Below, piece after piece: positions 54,952 to 64,000 of a stretch of 64,000 bases of DNA; position 1 is the first letter of the stretch, and each line of letters starts with the position of its first letter. A program made the translations under genes and the position numbers. Source of the stretch: Flexistipes sinusarabici DSM 4947 (lineage in GTDB: Bacteria > Chrysiogenota > Deferribacteres > Deferribacterales > Flexistipitaceae); assembly GCF_000218625.1 (NCBI RefSeq), contig NC_015672.1:2269451-2333450 (forward strand). The letters run 5' to 3'. Below the pieces are notes generated by a model. It was not told the DNA's origin, did not search any database, and saw only the letters and a program-made list of their open reading frames with translations.

Positions 54952-55395
54952 TCATCTAAGTCTAATCAGAAAATATCCGAAATCAAAGTAGTCAAACTCT
55001 CCGTCAAAGTCATCTGAATGCCCTCCACCGTCTCTCGGATCATACTCCCTGTAGTGTACAAGTGCACTTTGGGTACCGGCGGGGATCTTGAATTCCAAAG
55101 TTTCACTCTCCGAAGTTTCTAATGCAAAGGTTCTTTTGTTTATTCCTTTGATGAAATTTTTATTACGATAAAATCTGACATACAGTTCGGATTTTAAAAG
55201 AGGTTCAAATGATGTGTTTTTTATAATAATTTTTAAAGTACCCTCTTCTGAATGCCATGTGTATTTCATCCTAGCTGTTTTAAAGCTTTCCCCTTTCTGC
55301 AGTTTCGGCGATACATTATCCAGATTCACTGCACAACCAGTAAATATAAAAATTGAAATCACAAAAATAAGTAAAATTAAATATTTTTTATTCAT
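54952..55395 (-). CDS. Lipoprotein of unknown function
   Basis: This 147-residue protein has a lipoprotein signal (hydrophobic stretch then lipobox FTGCAV, Cys near 21). The middle resembles a beta-sandwich (TLKIIIKNTSFEPLLKSEL). The C-terminal part is rich in Asp, Gly and aromatic residues (HSDDFDGEFDYFDFGYF). I do not recognise a family. It converges on thiS with a 5-bp gap. Confidence 0.7.
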   Translation of the reverse strand: MNKKYLILLIFVISIFIFTGCAVNLDNVSPKLQKGESFKTARMKYTWHSEEGTLKIIIKNTSFEPLLKSELYVRFYRNKNFIKGINKRTFALETSESETLEFKIPAGTQSALVHYREYDPRDGGGHSDDFDGEFDYFDFGYFLIRLR

Positions 55396-56066
55396 TCAAT
55401 ATAATTTAATACTCTGAATCAATTTATCAATAGGATATGAGAAAGTAAAGTGGTGAGGTAGAGAATTGGGTGACAGTGAAATAGAGAGCTTTAAATAATG
55501 TCTTTTTCTCCGTTTCAGGAAGTGGGTAGCACCAGCCGGAGGCTGGTAAATATATTGTGTATCACAAATTGATTGACTTAGTCTAGCACCAGTCTTTTAG
55601 ACTGGTAAATATGTTGTCAAACATTCAATTTAGCTATTTACATAGCTGCAAATCGGTCTTCGACCGATGCTAGTAGGATACATTACTTTAGTCCCGCAAG
55701 CTTGATAATACTGGGTCTCGGAATAAACTTTGCACGGCTGAAGCCGTGCTTCCTGAATTATTCAAAGCTTTCAAATAGAGGAGTTGTGTATTGGTTTTGA
55801 GTTCTAAGTTTTAAGTACCCGGGACAAAGTAGAAAGCTTTGCGTCTTGGAAGTGTGATTTTAGTTCCGTCTGCTTGAGAATGCTGAATCTTGACAAAAAT
55901 GCTTGTTTGGTACTCCCGTAGTAGCAGAAGTTGAAGCCGCGCTTTTTGGCTTATTAAAGCATTTGAAGTGAAGCCTTAATGGAACGCTGATAAAAAATAA
56001 TCCCTTGCTTTTGAAGGGCTAAGTGTTTAGTATAAAAATTAGAATGATAATAAAACTGGTTGGTAC
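55396..56066. other. Repeat-rich non-coding region upstream of recJ
   Basis: These 671 bases have no gene. They hold a heptamer-like stretch (55435-55495, AGTAAAGTGGTGAGGTAGAG), the palindromic block at 55527-55675, a GCACGGCT-GA-AGCCGTGC hairpin (55732-55749) followed by TTATTCAAAGCTTTCA, which resembles the end of the 129-bp repeat, and unassigned AT-rich sequence. Confidence 0.6.
55527..55675. repeat. Palindromic repeat block, copy 2
   Basis: The block holds TAGCACCAGCC-GGA-GGCTGGTAAATAT, then TCTAGCACCAGTCT-TTT-AGACTGGTAAATAT and ATCGGTC-TTC-GACCGAT. Each stem is perfect. The order and spacers match 33540-33745, including ATTGATTGACTT, CATTCAATT and CTATTTACATAGCTGC. Confidence 0.78.
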
Positions 56067-57830
56067 ATGGAGAAAGCTTGTGAAGTAAGCTACGACAAAA
56101 GTCCAAAATACCGTTGGGTCTACAAAAAACCGGATGAAAGTTTGTTAAGAGAACTCAAATTCAGTTGTTCTGTAAGTAGACCGGTGGCTGAAATTTTGAT
56201 TCGTCGTGGCATATTTGATAAAAACAGTGTTAATTCTTTTTTCGACACACCCTTGAGGAATCTTTTAAATCCTTTTTTAATGAAAGGAATTCAGGAGGCT
56301 GTAGAGCGTATATCTGTAGCTTTAGACAAAAAAGAAAAGATTTGCATCTACGGTGATTACGATGTTGACGGTGTATCTTCAACAGCTTTGGTGTATCTTT
56401 TTTTTAATGATATCGGGATTAAATCGGAATATTATGTGCCGAACCGGCTCCATGAGGGGTACAGCCTCAATTATAAAGCAATTGACAGTATAAAGGAATC
56501 GGGATGTTCCCTGATCATTACAGTGGACTGCGGCATTACATCTGTTGATGAGATTGCATATGCTAAATCGAAAGGGATTGATGTTATAGTTACCGATCAT
56601 CATCAGCCGGCTGAAAAGCTTCCTGAAGATGCGTATGCTATTATCGACCCTTATCAGCCCGGCGATTCTTATCCTTTTAAAGATTTGGCCGGAGTAGGTG
56701 TTGCCTACAAGCTGATTATGGCTCTCAAGTTTTATCTTCAAAAGCACCGCCCTGAGAAAGTGCTGCCCAATTTGCGCGAATACCTTGATATTGTGGCGCT
56801 GGGAACAATTGCCGATGTAGTACCTTTGATCGGTGAAAATAGAATTTTTGTGAAGCACGGTTTGAAAATTTTGGCGCTTCCCGGATGCAGAGTAGGTCTC
56901 GAAGAGCTGAAAAAGGTTACAGGGCTTACAGGCTCAAAAATTAATGCTGTTCATGTGGGATATGTTCTTGCACCAAGGATCAATGCTGTCGGAAGGCTGG
57001 GAAGCTGCGACAGGGGTGTTAAGCTTTTCATAGAGACAAACAGAGACAATGCCAGGTGGCTTGCTGAAGAGCTTGAAATGGAAAATAAATACAGGCAGGG
57101 AATTGAGCGGAAAATTTTACGCCAATCCTATGAAAAAGTAGAACGTTTTGCCCTGCATAAAAAATACAAAGGTCTTGTTCTGTATTCAGAGGAGTGGCAT
57201 CCGGGAGTTATCAGTACAATAGCTTCAAGGGTTATGGAAAAGTATTTCCGGCCCACGATAATCGTAACAATTGAAAACGGTGTCGGCAAAGGCTCTGCAA
57301 GAAGTATCCCCGCATTCAATCTTTACGACGGTTTGAAGAGTATGTCCGATTTGCTGATGACCTTCGGAGGGCATAAATATGCAGCCGGAATCAAAGTGGA
57401 GTCTTTTAACATAAAAAAACTGCAAAAGGAATTTCACAAAATAATTATTTCTGAACTCGATGACAATGATTTTATACCTGAATTAAAAATAGATACTCAT
57501 GTGGATGCTGATGAAATTAACGTAAACCTGGTTAAAATGCTGCATAAAATGAGACCATTCGGCCCCGGAAACCCGGAGCCCGTTTTCTGTATGACTAAAG
57601 TAAAGAAGTACCAGCCTTTTACTTTTATAGGCAGGGAAAGGAAACACTTGAAAGGTTTTATAGAAAAAAACGGCAGGTTTTTTGAGATTATAGGTTATAA
57701 TTTTAGAGATTATCAGGAATATCTGAGTGACTGCGATACTTTTGACATTTTATTTGTTCCGGAATTTAATTTTTGGGCGGGTGAAAATAGTGTGCAGTTG
57801 AAAATTAAAGATATTAAGAGGAGTGAATGA
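56067..57830 (+). CDS. recJ: Single-stranded-DNA-specific exonuclease RecJ
   Basis: This 587-residue DHH-family nuclease has ICIYGDYDVDGVSSTA, VTDHHQP, ALGTIADVVPL and the C-terminal DHHA1 motif FGGHKYAAG, plus an OB-like C-terminus. It degrades single-stranded DNA 5' to 3' in repair. It overlaps relA by 4 bp. No ribosome site is strong at the ATG. Confidence 0.97.
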   Translation: MEKACEVSYDKSPKYRWVYKKPDESLLRELKFSCSVSRPVAEILIRRGIFDKNSVNSFFDTPLRNLLNPFLMKGIQEAVERISVALDKKEKICIYGDYDVDGVSSTALVYLFFNDIGIKSEYYVPNRLHEGYSLNYKAIDSIKESGCSLIITVDCGITSVDEIAYAKSKGIDVIVTDHHQPAEKLPEDAYAIIDPYQPGDSYPFKDLAGVGVAYKLIMALKFYLQKHRPEKVLPNLREYLDIVALGTIADVVPLIGENRIFVKHGLKILALPGCRVGLEELKKVTGLTGSKINAVHVGYVLAPRINAVGRLGSCDRGVKLFIETNRDNARWLAEELEMENKYRQGIERKILRQSYEKVERFALHKKYKGLVLYSEEWHPGVISTIASRVMEKYFRPTIIVTIENGVGKGSARSIPAFNLYDGLKSMSDLLMTFGGHKYAAGIKVESFNIKKLQKEFHKIIISELDDNDFIPELKIDTHVDADEINVNLVKMLHKMRPFGPGNPEPVFCMTKVKKYQPFTFIGRERKHLKGFIEKNGRFFEIIGYNFRDYQEYLSDCDTFDILFVPEFNFWAGENSVQLKIKDIKRSE

Positions 57831-59959
57831 GCAGCCAGAAGCTTGTCCGCCTGATGGATATTCAGGATATTTTAAAGAAAAACGGTATCAGCGATCTTGA
57901 AAAGCTGCATAAAGCTTATGTATATGCAGCACAGAAATACCGCGGACAGCAGCGCAAAAGCGGTGAACCTTATCTTTCCCACCCTCTTAATGTCGCTTAT
58001 ATTCTGGCAGAAATGAACATGGATTTGGATACAGTAATAGGCGGGATACTGCATGATACATTAGAAGATACCGATGCCACTTATGAAGAACTTGCTGAGA
58101 TGTTTGGCGAGGATATTGCTTTTATTGTGGATGGTGTCTCCAAAATAGGAAAGATTAAATTCAAATCCTCTGAAGAAAAGCAGGCTGAAAACTTTCGAAA
58201 AATGCTGATTTCCATGTCGAAAGATGTGAGGGTTATTGTTATTAAGCATGCTGACAGGCTGCATAATATGCGCACAATTGACCATCTGGACGAGGAAAAA
58301 CGCAAAAGGGTGGCAAAAGAAACGCTTGAAATTTATGCCCCTCTTGCTCACAGGCTGGGAATTGCCTGGATTAAATGGGAAATGGAAGATATGTGCTTCA
58401 GGGTTTTAAACCCTGAAATGTATTACGACATATACAACAAAGTAAAATTAAAAAGAAGCGAGCGGGAGAGCTATCTTAACGAAATAATATCAATTCTTAA
58501 ATCCCACATGAAAGAGGAAAAGATAGATGCTGAAATTTTCGGCAGGCCGAAACATTTTTACAGTATTTACAATAAGATGGTGAAAAAGAAATCGTCCTTT
58601 AATGAAATTTATGATCTTCTTGCATTGCGTATTCTGGTGAACTCTGTTCCGGAATGCTATGCTGTTCTCGGGCTGATACATTCACTTTGGAAGCCTATAC
58701 AGGGGAGGTTTAAGGACTATATAGCAATGCCAAAATCCAACATGTATCAGTCGCTTCATACTACGGTAATAGGGCCTAAAGGGATGACGGTTGAATTCCA
58801 GATACGTACCCACAGGATGAACAGGATTGCCGAAGAGGGTATTGCTGCCCACTGGAAGTACAAAGAAGGCAAACCTTTCGACCCCAAGGAAAACAAGTCT
58901 TTCGTTTGGCTGAGACAGCTGCTGGATCAAAAAGAGTTGAAAAGGCCTCAGGATCTTGTGGATGCATTGAAAGAGGATATCCTTCCTGCCCAGATATATC
59001 TGTTCACTCCGGCCGGGGACGTGGTTGAACTGCCCAGAGGCTCTACACCGATTGATTTTGCCTATAATATACATTCGGAAGTGGGCAATACGTGCGTTGG
59101 AGCCAAGGTGAACGGAAGAATGGTCCCCCTGCGCTATAAGCTTAGGAGCGGGGAGAAGGTTGAAGTCCTTACTTCATCCAATCAGGAGCCCCGGAGGGAC
59201 TGGCTTAATTTTGTGAAAACAAACAGAGCAAAGACCCGGATACGAAGTTTTCTGAGGAAAAAAGAACAGGATCGTGCAATACAGATCGGGCATGACCTTC
59301 TGGAGAAAGAGTTTAAAAATAATGATCTGAAGCTGAAAGATATTGTGTCAAACTCGAAGGATCTTGAAAAAATACTGAATAAATTTAATCTTTCAGATGA
59401 GGAAGATATTTATAAGAATATAGGGTTCGGACGTCTTTCAGCCAAACAGGTGCTTCATCTGTTTGTGGCGGCTGATGAAAAGGAAGAGGATGTTATCTCC
59501 AAGCCCTCGCCCAAAAAAGGTGAGCCTTTTAAAATAGAGGGTGTTGATAATGTGATGGTCAAAGTTGCAAAATGCTGCAACCCTTTGCCGGGAGATGATG
59601 TGAAAGGGTATGTGAGCCGTGGAAGAGGAGTCATTGTGCACAAAGCCGATTGTAAAAATCTCGAAAATATTGCTTTGGATGATGACAGGGTAATCGATGT
59701 TGTCTGGGACAGCTCCCAGAAATATAAGATGGTTGTCAGACTGTATACGGTTACTGAGGACAGGCCCGGTATGATTAATGAGCTTACTACCATCATGAAC
59801 AACCTAGGTGTGAACATCGTGGAGATGTCAGCAAAATCCAGCGGTGATACAAAAGCAAAACAGAGCTATCATATAGAGGTTTCAAGTAAAGATCAGCTGC
59901 AGAAAGTGAAGGATAAGATTAAATCCATTAAGGGTGTGTACAGCGTAGTAACAAGATAA
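57827..59959 (+). CDS. relA: Bifunctional (p)ppGpp synthetase/hydrolase RelA/SpoT
   Basis: This 710-residue protein has an intact HD hydrolase site (H52, then GILHDTLEDT with H76-D77) and a synthetase domain with GRFKDYIAMPKSN, the RxKD form seen in bifunctional enzymes, then TGS (YLFTPAGDVVELPRGSTP) and ACT domains. It both makes and breaks (p)ppGpp. AGGAG precedes the ATG. It is co-transcribed with recJ. Confidence 0.97.
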   Translation: MSSQKLVRLMDIQDILKKNGISDLEKLHKAYVYAAQKYRGQQRKSGEPYLSHPLNVAYILAEMNMDLDTVIGGILHDTLEDTDATYEELAEMFGEDIAFIVDGVSKIGKIKFKSSEEKQAENFRKMLISMSKDVRVIVIKHADRLHNMRTIDHLDEEKRKRVAKETLEIYAPLAHRLGIAWIKWEMEDMCFRVLNPEMYYDIYNKVKLKRSERESYLNEIISILKSHMKEEKIDAEIFGRPKHFYSIYNKMVKKKSSFNEIYDLLALRILVNSVPECYAVLGLIHSLWKPIQGRFKDYIAMPKSNMYQSLHTTVIGPKGMTVEFQIRTHRMNRIAEEGIAAHWKYKEGKPFDPKENKSFVWLRQLLDQKELKRPQDLVDALKEDILPAQIYLFTPAGDVVELPRGSTPIDFAYNIHSEVGNTCVGAKVNGRMVPLRYKLRSGEKVEVLTSSNQEPRRDWLNFVKTNRAKTRIRSFLRKKEQDRAIQIGHDLLEKEFKNNDLKLKDIVSNSKDLEKILNKFNLSDEEDIYKNIGFGRLSAKQVLHLFVAADEKEEDVISKPSPKKGEPFKIEGVDNVMVKVAKCCNPLPGDDVKGYVSRGRGVIVHKADCKNLENIALDDDRVIDVVWDSSQKYKMVVRLYTVTEDRPGMINELTTIMNNLGVNIVEMSAKSSGDTKAKQSYHIEVSSKDQLQKVKDKIKSIKGVYSVVTR

Positions 59960-59966
59960 CTGAGAA

Positions 59967-59999
59967 AAAGCTTAAACCCTTAAACAGGGCTTAAGCTTT
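59967..59999. terminator. Bidirectional terminator between relA and rpmB
   Basis: AAAGCTTAA-A-CCCT and AGGG-C-TTAAGCTTT form a 13-bp stem with one mismatch and a TAAAC loop. The rpmB stop codon lies in the right arm. Confidence 0.8.
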
Positions 60000-60182
60000 A
60001 CGAACTTTGCCGGATTTCAGACATTTTGTACAAACTTTTTTTCTGGTGATTTTGCCGTTCTCATCCAGAACTTTCATCTTATGTACATTAGGATAAAAAA
60101 CCCTTTTGCTTACATTGTGAGCGTGACTGATTGTACTGCCGAACATCGGGCCTTTCCCGCAGATATCGCATCTTTTTGCCAT
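59991..60182 (-). CDS. rpmB: 50S ribosomal protein L28
   Basis: This 63-residue protein has MAKRCDICGKGPMFGSTISHAH and a C-terminal CTKCLKSGKV, so it is the zinc-binding (two CxxC) form of L28. I use the ATG at 60182 (MAKRC), with CAGGAGGTACC upstream, rather than an earlier in-frame start at 60215. It is a single gene. Confidence 0.95.
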   Translation of the reverse strand: MAKRCDICGKGPMFGSTISHAHNVSKRVFYPNVHKMKVLDENGKITRKKVCTKCLKSGKVRKA

Positions 60183-60280
60183 TTTATGGTACCTCCTGAT
60201 CCTTATATATTGCATTTAAGAGCCTGAGATGCTAACATAAAAAATATAAATTAATCAAGTTTTTTTTAGCGGGGGCGTAT

Positions 60281-60478
60281 ATGAGCATTACAAAAGATCA
60301 GTTGATAGCGGATATTTTAAAGGAAAATCCGGGAAGTGTGGAGGTTTTCGAGAAATTTAACATGGGTTGCGTAAGCTGTCTTGGCGTTCAGAATGAAACC
60401 CTTGAAAAGGGGTGCACTATGCACGGCCTTGATGTGAATGAAGTGTTGAAAGAGTTGAAAAAAATAGAAAAAAAGTAA
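60281..60478 (+). CDS. DUF1858 domain protein
   Basis: This 65-residue protein matches the DUF1858 pattern: ITKDQLIADILKENPGSVEVFEKF, then a GCVSC motif and a final helix. It is a small soluble fold whose cysteine pair may bind metal or sulfur. The function is unknown. It is followed by trmB after 12 bp. Confidence 0.88.
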   Translation: MSITKDQLIADILKENPGSVEVFEKFNMGCVSCLGVQNETLEKGCTMHGLDVNEVLKELKKIEKK

Positions 60479-60490
60479 TATTATCACATT

Positions 60491-61159
60491 ATGCAATCTG
60501 AATTGAGCGAACGACAACTTCAAAAACTTGAACTGAATTTTGAAGAAAATTTGTATATTTATTCCGATAGCATCAAGGATCAGCTGCTCCCTTTTACCGA
60601 CTACGAGACGATTAATCTTAATGAGTTTCTTAAGGATAACAATAGCCTGAATGTTGAGATTGGTATTGGCAACGGTGAGTTCCTTGCACACTTGGCTGAA
60701 AATTATCCGGATGAGAATTTTTTAGGTTTTGAAGTAGTGAAGAGGGTTTTTAAAAAAGCAGTTTCACGTATTCAGAGAAAGCGTCTGGAAAATGTGAAGC
60801 TTGTTCATTATGACGGGAGTTTTTTTGTGAGCCTGCTGCCGGAGAAAAGTGTAAGCAACTTTTATGTAAATTTTCCTGACCCGTGGCCCAAAAAGAAACA
60901 TCATAAAAGAAGACTCCTGAAAACCCCTTTTTTAAAACTTTTAGCCAGGAAACTTAAAAATGACGGCACCCTGTATATGGTTACCGATCATGAAAATTAT
61001 GCAAAGGAAATTATGACAAACCTTATTCCTGTTGATGATTTAACTTCAGCATTCAAAAGTGTTTATGTTAATGAGCTGGTTGATTATTACCCAACGAAAT
61101 ATTACAGGAAGTTTGCGAATCCCGGCAGTGTATTCTTTTTCAAAATGAAGAAGTTATAA
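60491..61159 (+). CDS. trmB: tRNA (guanine-N7-)-methyltransferase
   Basis: This 222-residue SAM-dependent enzyme has NVEIGIGNGEFLAHLA (SAM site) and NFPDPWPKKKHHKRRL, the TrmB signature that contains the catalytic Asp. It methylates G46 of tRNAs. It overlaps no gene and leads into nfeD after 4 bp. Confidence 0.95.
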   Translation: MQSELSERQLQKLELNFEENLYIYSDSIKDQLLPFTDYETINLNEFLKDNNSLNVEIGIGNGEFLAHLAENYPDENFLGFEVVKRVFKKAVSRIQRKRLENVKLVHYDGSFFVSLLPEKSVSNFYVNFPDPWPKKKHHKRRLLKTPFLKLLARKLKNDGTLYMVTDHENYAKEIMTNLIPVDDLTSAFKSVYVNELVDYYPTKYYRKFANPGSVFFFKMKKL

Positions 61160-61163
61160 GTTT

Positions 61164-62438
61164 ATGAGAAAATTAATTTTACTTTTACTATCCCTTTTTG
61201 TTTTTTCCTCAACTATTTCTTATGCTGAAACCTTTAAGAAAGCTTTTACCATTAAAATAGACGGTGTCATTACAGGATATACGCACAAATATATTTCGTT
61301 GGCGCTTAATAAGGCTGAAAAGAATAAGGGGGTGCTTATTATTAAGCTGGACACTCCCGGCGGGCTTCTGGGAGCCACGAGGAATATAGTTCAAACAATT
61401 CTTGAATCCGAGACTCCCGTGATAACATATGTGTCTCCTCAGGGAGCAAGGGCAGGTTCTGCCGGCAGCTTTATAGTGCTGGCCTCACATTATGCGGCAA
61501 TGTCTGAAGGAAGCAATATAGGTGCGGCTCATCCGGTCAGCTTTACAGGTGAAGATATCAAAGGGGACATGGCTGAGAAAATTGTCAATGACACAGTGGC
61601 TTTTATTAAGTCCATTGCCGAAAAACGAAACCGTAATGCTGAAGTGGCTGCAAAAATGGTGACGGAATCACTGAGTCTCACAGCTTCTCAGGCTTTGGAA
61701 AAAAATATTGTTAACAGCGTTGTTAATTCCGAAGAATTGCTTTTAAAAAAAGCGGCAGATAAACTAAATATCTCCGAAAATGTAAATATTAAGCAGCTGA
61801 AACCAACCACTCTGCAGAAAACAGCTTTTTTTCTGAGTGATCCGAATGTGCTTGTTTTATTGTTAATGATAGGGGTTTTGGCCGTAATCTTAGAATTTAA
61901 GATGCCCGGGACATTAATTTTTGCAGGAGTCGGGGCAGTGGCGATAATATTGTTTCTCTTCGGTATCAATATTATACCGATAAATTTTTTGAGTTTACTA
62001 TTGGTAATTGCAGGTTTCGGACTTTTGGTAGCAGAAATGTTTATACCCAGTTTCGGGCTTTTAACATTGGCTTCCATTGTCAGCATGGTCTTTGGTTTGT
62101 ATTTAATGTTTGACAGGCAGGGAAATATGGGAATTCATGTTTCGGTGTGGTTGATTTTATCACTTGTAATTGGTGTGGTGGCGGTGGCGGCTGTTATCGG
62201 AAGACTGATTTTAAAGGATTTTAAAAGGAAACCAGCAGCCGGGATGGACAATCTAATAGGGATGAAAGGTCGTGTAATGGCCTTTGGAAACGGCAGTGGC
62301 AAAGTTTTCGTGAACGGTGAAATTTGGAATTTCTTATCCGATGAGGAGCTTGCAGAAAATGAGGAGGTGGTGATAACAGGCTACGATAATATGACACTTA
62401 CTGCCGGAAAAAAAGATAAAGGAGGAAGTGTTGGCTAA
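61164..62438 (+). CDS. nfeD: NfeD-type membrane serine protease
   Basis: This 424-residue protein has a signal peptide (to about residue 21), a ClpP-like protease domain with GGLLGATRNIVQ and ARAGSAGSFIVLAS (catalytic Ser), and a possible catalytic Lys after GDMAEK. Several C-terminal membrane helices and an OB-fold (LIGMKGRVMAFGNGSGKVFVNGE) follow. Long NfeD proteins cleave stomatin-like partners, but no stomatin gene is adjacent. Confidence 0.9.
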   Translation: MRKLILLLLSLFVFSSTISYAETFKKAFTIKIDGVITGYTHKYISLALNKAEKNKGVLIIKLDTPGGLLGATRNIVQTILESETPVITYVSPQGARAGSAGSFIVLASHYAAMSEGSNIGAAHPVSFTGEDIKGDMAEKIVNDTVAFIKSIAEKRNRNAEVAAKMVTESLSLTASQALEKNIVNSVVNSEELLLKKAADKLNISENVNIKQLKPTTLQKTAFFLSDPNVLVLLLMIGVLAVILEFKMPGTLIFAGVGAVAIILFLFGINIIPINFLSLLLVIAGFGLLVAEMFIPSFGLLTLASIVSMVFGLYLMFDRQGNMGIHVSVWLILSLVIGVVAVAAVIGRLILKDFKRKPAAGMDNLIGMKGRVMAFGNGSGKVFVNGEIWNFLSDEELAENEEVVITGYDNMTLTAGKKDKGGSVG

Positions 62439-62688
62439 CAGGTTTGACGAACTGATGGAGTTTCCATCCATTTACACCTTTAAAATTATCGGGAAAAATT
62501 CAGGAACATTTAAAAAAGATGTTCAGAATTTAAAGACTGAGGACAGGGAATGGGAGCAGACCGAAGCACTCAGTAAGGGTGATAACTATATCAGTTTCAG
62601 GCTTACTACGGTAATTGAGAATTCGGACGAGCTGGAATACTTTTACAGACATATAAGTAAAATAAGGGATTTGCATTTTTACGTTTAA
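62431..62688 (+). CDS. DUF493 family protein (YbeD-like)
   Basis: This 85-residue protein has the DUF493 pattern FPSIYTFKIIGKNSGTF and a ferredoxin-like fold with FRLTTVIENSDELEYFYRHI. I chose the TTG at 62431, five bases after GGAGG; the GTG at 62428 is too near that site. It overlaps nfeD by 8 bp. The role is unknown, though E. coli YbeD lies near lipoate genes. Confidence 0.82.
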   Translation: MANRFDELMEFPSIYTFKIIGKNSGTFKKDVQNLKTEDREWEQTEALSKGDNYISFRLTTVIENSDELEYFYRHISKIRDLHFYV

Positions 62689-62733
62689 ATATTTTATACC
62701 TATGTGCTATAATTAAAAAAACAGAGGTGTAAT

Positions 62734-63183
62734 ATGAGTATATACAAAAACATACTTGTGATGACTGATTTTTCGGTTGACTCAGACAATGCTGTAAAAA
62801 CTGCCGGGGTTATGGCAAAAAAACTCGGGGCAAAGCTTTTTATTTTGCATGTTATCCACGATGAGAGCAAGCTTAATACGTACATCTCAAGCCGGATATA
62901 CAACACAATTAAGGAAATGATTGATAAGGAAACCGCTGAGCTTTATGAGAAGATGGATGACAGAATCCCTGAGATTGCCGGCGTGGACTATAAAAAAATA
63001 TTACGGCGCGGTGTCCCGTCCGAAGAGTGTCTGCTTGAGATAGACAAGGGGGATTACGATCTTGTTGTTATAGGTTCCCACGGCAAAAGCGGGCTGAAAA
63101 AATTTGTTATGGGGAGTACCGCTGAGAAAGTACTTAAAAAATCCCCTATCAGCGTCCATGTTACAAAAAATCCTGCTCAGTAA
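62734..63183 (+). CDS. Universal stress protein (UspA family)
   Basis: This 149-residue protein has the Usp fold, starting YKNILVMTDFSVDSDNAVK. The nucleotide-binding motif GSHGKSGLKKFVMGSTAEKV fits the ATP-binding subclass (G-x2-G-x9-G-S/T). GAGGTGTAAT precedes the ATG. It follows the nfeD operon by 45 bp and may have its own promoter. Confidence 0.92.
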   Translation: MSIYKNILVMTDFSVDSDNAVKTAGVMAKKLGAKLFILHVIHDESKLNTYISSRIYNTIKEMIDKETAELYEKMDDRIPEIAGVDYKKILRRGVPSEECLLEIDKGDYDLVVIGSHGKSGLKKFVMGSTAEKVLKKSPISVHVTKNPAQ

Positions 63184-63249
63184 AGAGATAAGTACGTTAC
63201 TCTGCTAAGCACACTTATGTATTTGCTTATTATATCGATTTCATATTGT

Positions 63250-63378
63250 TAGACATTTGAATAATACATTCTTATAAATTTTAGCACCCCTTAACCCCCT
63301 CCTAACTCTTTGATAAGAGGGGAGATAAAGCTCCTCCCCTAAATTAGGGGAGGTTTGGTGGGGTACTTATTCAAAGCT
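63250..63378. repeat. 129-bp MITE-like repeat, copy 2
   Basis: It begins TAGACATTTGAATAA and ends TTATTCAAAGCT, with the same internal order as copy 1 (GCACCCCTTAACCCCCTC arm, CTAACTCTTTGATA centre, CCCCTAAATTAGGGG palindrome). Point differences show that the two copies have diverged moderately. Confidence 0.75.
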
Positions 63379-63484
63379 TTCATTGTAGAGAATTCTCACT
63401 TTAAAAGCTTTGTTTAAATTGCACATTTAGGTAATTGTCACCTTTGCCCTGCTATGATTTGCATCCTTTTGGTTTTTTACATTC

Positions 63485-63569
63485 GTAGGACTTATCACCT
63501 AACACATAACACTTAGCACTTAGCACTTAATACTAATACACCATCTCCCTCTCTCACTATTTCACTATC
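63485..63569. repeat. Heptamer array next to the TRAP permease stop
   Basis: Units are ATCACCT, AACACAT, AACACTT, AGCACTT, AGCACTT, AATACTA, ATACACC, ATCTCCC, TCTCTCA, CTATTTC, ACTATCT, ending at the stop codon at 63570. Confidence 0.65.
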
Positions 63570-64000
63570 TTAGGTCGGAGCGCCTAATCTGATTCTTATT
63601 TTCTGACTAACAATAACAATCAGCAGGATACCAAAAGCCAAACCGTAAAAGTAATATTTCCAGTCATCATTTAAATTGAAAATATCTGTGACAATGCCCG
63701 GTCTGTAAAACAGCAAACTGGATGCAAGAAGTATAGGCAGTTCAAAGAGTTTATTTTTTGTCAGAAACCAACCCTGTACTGCACTTGAGAAAATCAAAGA
63801 AGCCATTAACGTCATTGCAAAAATAAACAGACCGAATGGCCACGAATTTATTCCGTCCAGTATCAGGTCATGGTTAAAGATAAACATAAAAGGTATAATT
63901 GCTGTCCGTATGTCGTAGGCGAATCCCTGTACCCCTGTAGATATGGGGGGTGAATCTGCAATGGCAGAGGCAGCGTAAGCCGCCAGACCCACCGGAGGCG
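63570..64000 (-). CDS. TRAP transporter permease, C-terminal part (partial)
   Basis: The frame is open to the window edge. It contains PPVGLAAYAASAIADSPP and GFAYDIRTAIIPFMFIFNHDL, the end of the large TRAP permease domain in fused 4TM/12TM proteins, then four further hydrophobic helices. It would import an organic acid with a periplasmic binding protein. The start lies outside the window. Confidence 0.85.
   Translation of the reverse strand, partial: PPVGLAAYAASAIADSPPISTGVQGFAYDIRTAIIPFMFIFNHDLILDGINSWPFGLFIFAMTLMASLIFSSAVQGWFLTKNKLFELPILLASSLLFYRPGIVTDIFNLNDDWKYYFYGLAFGILLIVIVSQKIRIRLGAPT

Larger units (their letters stand above)
63184..63569. other. Non-coding region with MITE-like copy and heptamer array
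   Basis: Between uspA and the TRAP permease gene there is no ORF of note. The region holds the 129-bp repeat copy 2 and the heptamer array from about 63485. Confidence 0.6.

Overview
The window looks like chromosome of a low-GC, Gram-negative, respiring bacterium. Lipid A synthesis (lpxC), the cytochrome c maturation genes ccmFABCD, a PilT/PilU-type ATPase and a TRAP transporter are all present. The gene content and the dense insertion sequences (IS) fit the Deferribacterota (a Flexistipes or Deferribacter relative). That placement is from recall of gene order and is not proven by the sequence.

Layout. 1-416 is the end of an IS1380-type element. 558-5429 is a minus-strand block: AI-2E-type permease, transaldolase, a YHS protein, jag, yidC, yidD, rnpA, rpmH, read from a consensus promoter. 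5667-5750 is tRNA-Leu(CAA). 6217-10646 is a compact three-gene cassette: an N4-cytosine-type DNA methyltransferase, a HerA-like ATPase and a NurA-like nuclease. It is the best candidate for an unusual system here, probably anti-phage defence. 10798-14242 is a nested IS scar: IS1380 inside an IS5-type element that abuts an IS3-type fragment. 14262-16503 holds two damaged genes: an oxidoreductase apparently cut at its 3' end, and an alkaline phosphatase with an in-frame TGA. 16803-17167 has four tRNAs (Arg, His, Leu, Gly), followed by another identical IS1380 copy placed 24 bp upstream of hisB.

18905-28721 is a plus-strand housekeeping run: hisB-hisH-hisA-pgpA-cinA-thpR-recA-pilT-recX-rplI-dnaB, then lpxC. 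29238-41085 holds an M48 protease, proS, a radical SAM protein, an AEC permease, ruvB-radA-fabI, a LysM/TPR envelope pair and ferritin. 41162-45330 is ccmFABCD on the minus strand. 45578-54946 holds a zinc-site-less M16 homologue, rqcP-thiD-dnaE-mobB, and comEC-thiF-thiS. 56067-63183 holds recJ-relA, rpmB, a DUF1858 protein, trmB, nfeD, a DUF493 protein and uspA. A partial TRAP permease closes the window.

The gene-poor spacers carry several repeat families: degenerate arrays of 7-base units that often start exactly at a stop codon, palindromic hairpin blocks, and a 129-bp MITE-like element present twice. Together with the identical IS copies, they show a genome shaped by repeats and recombination.
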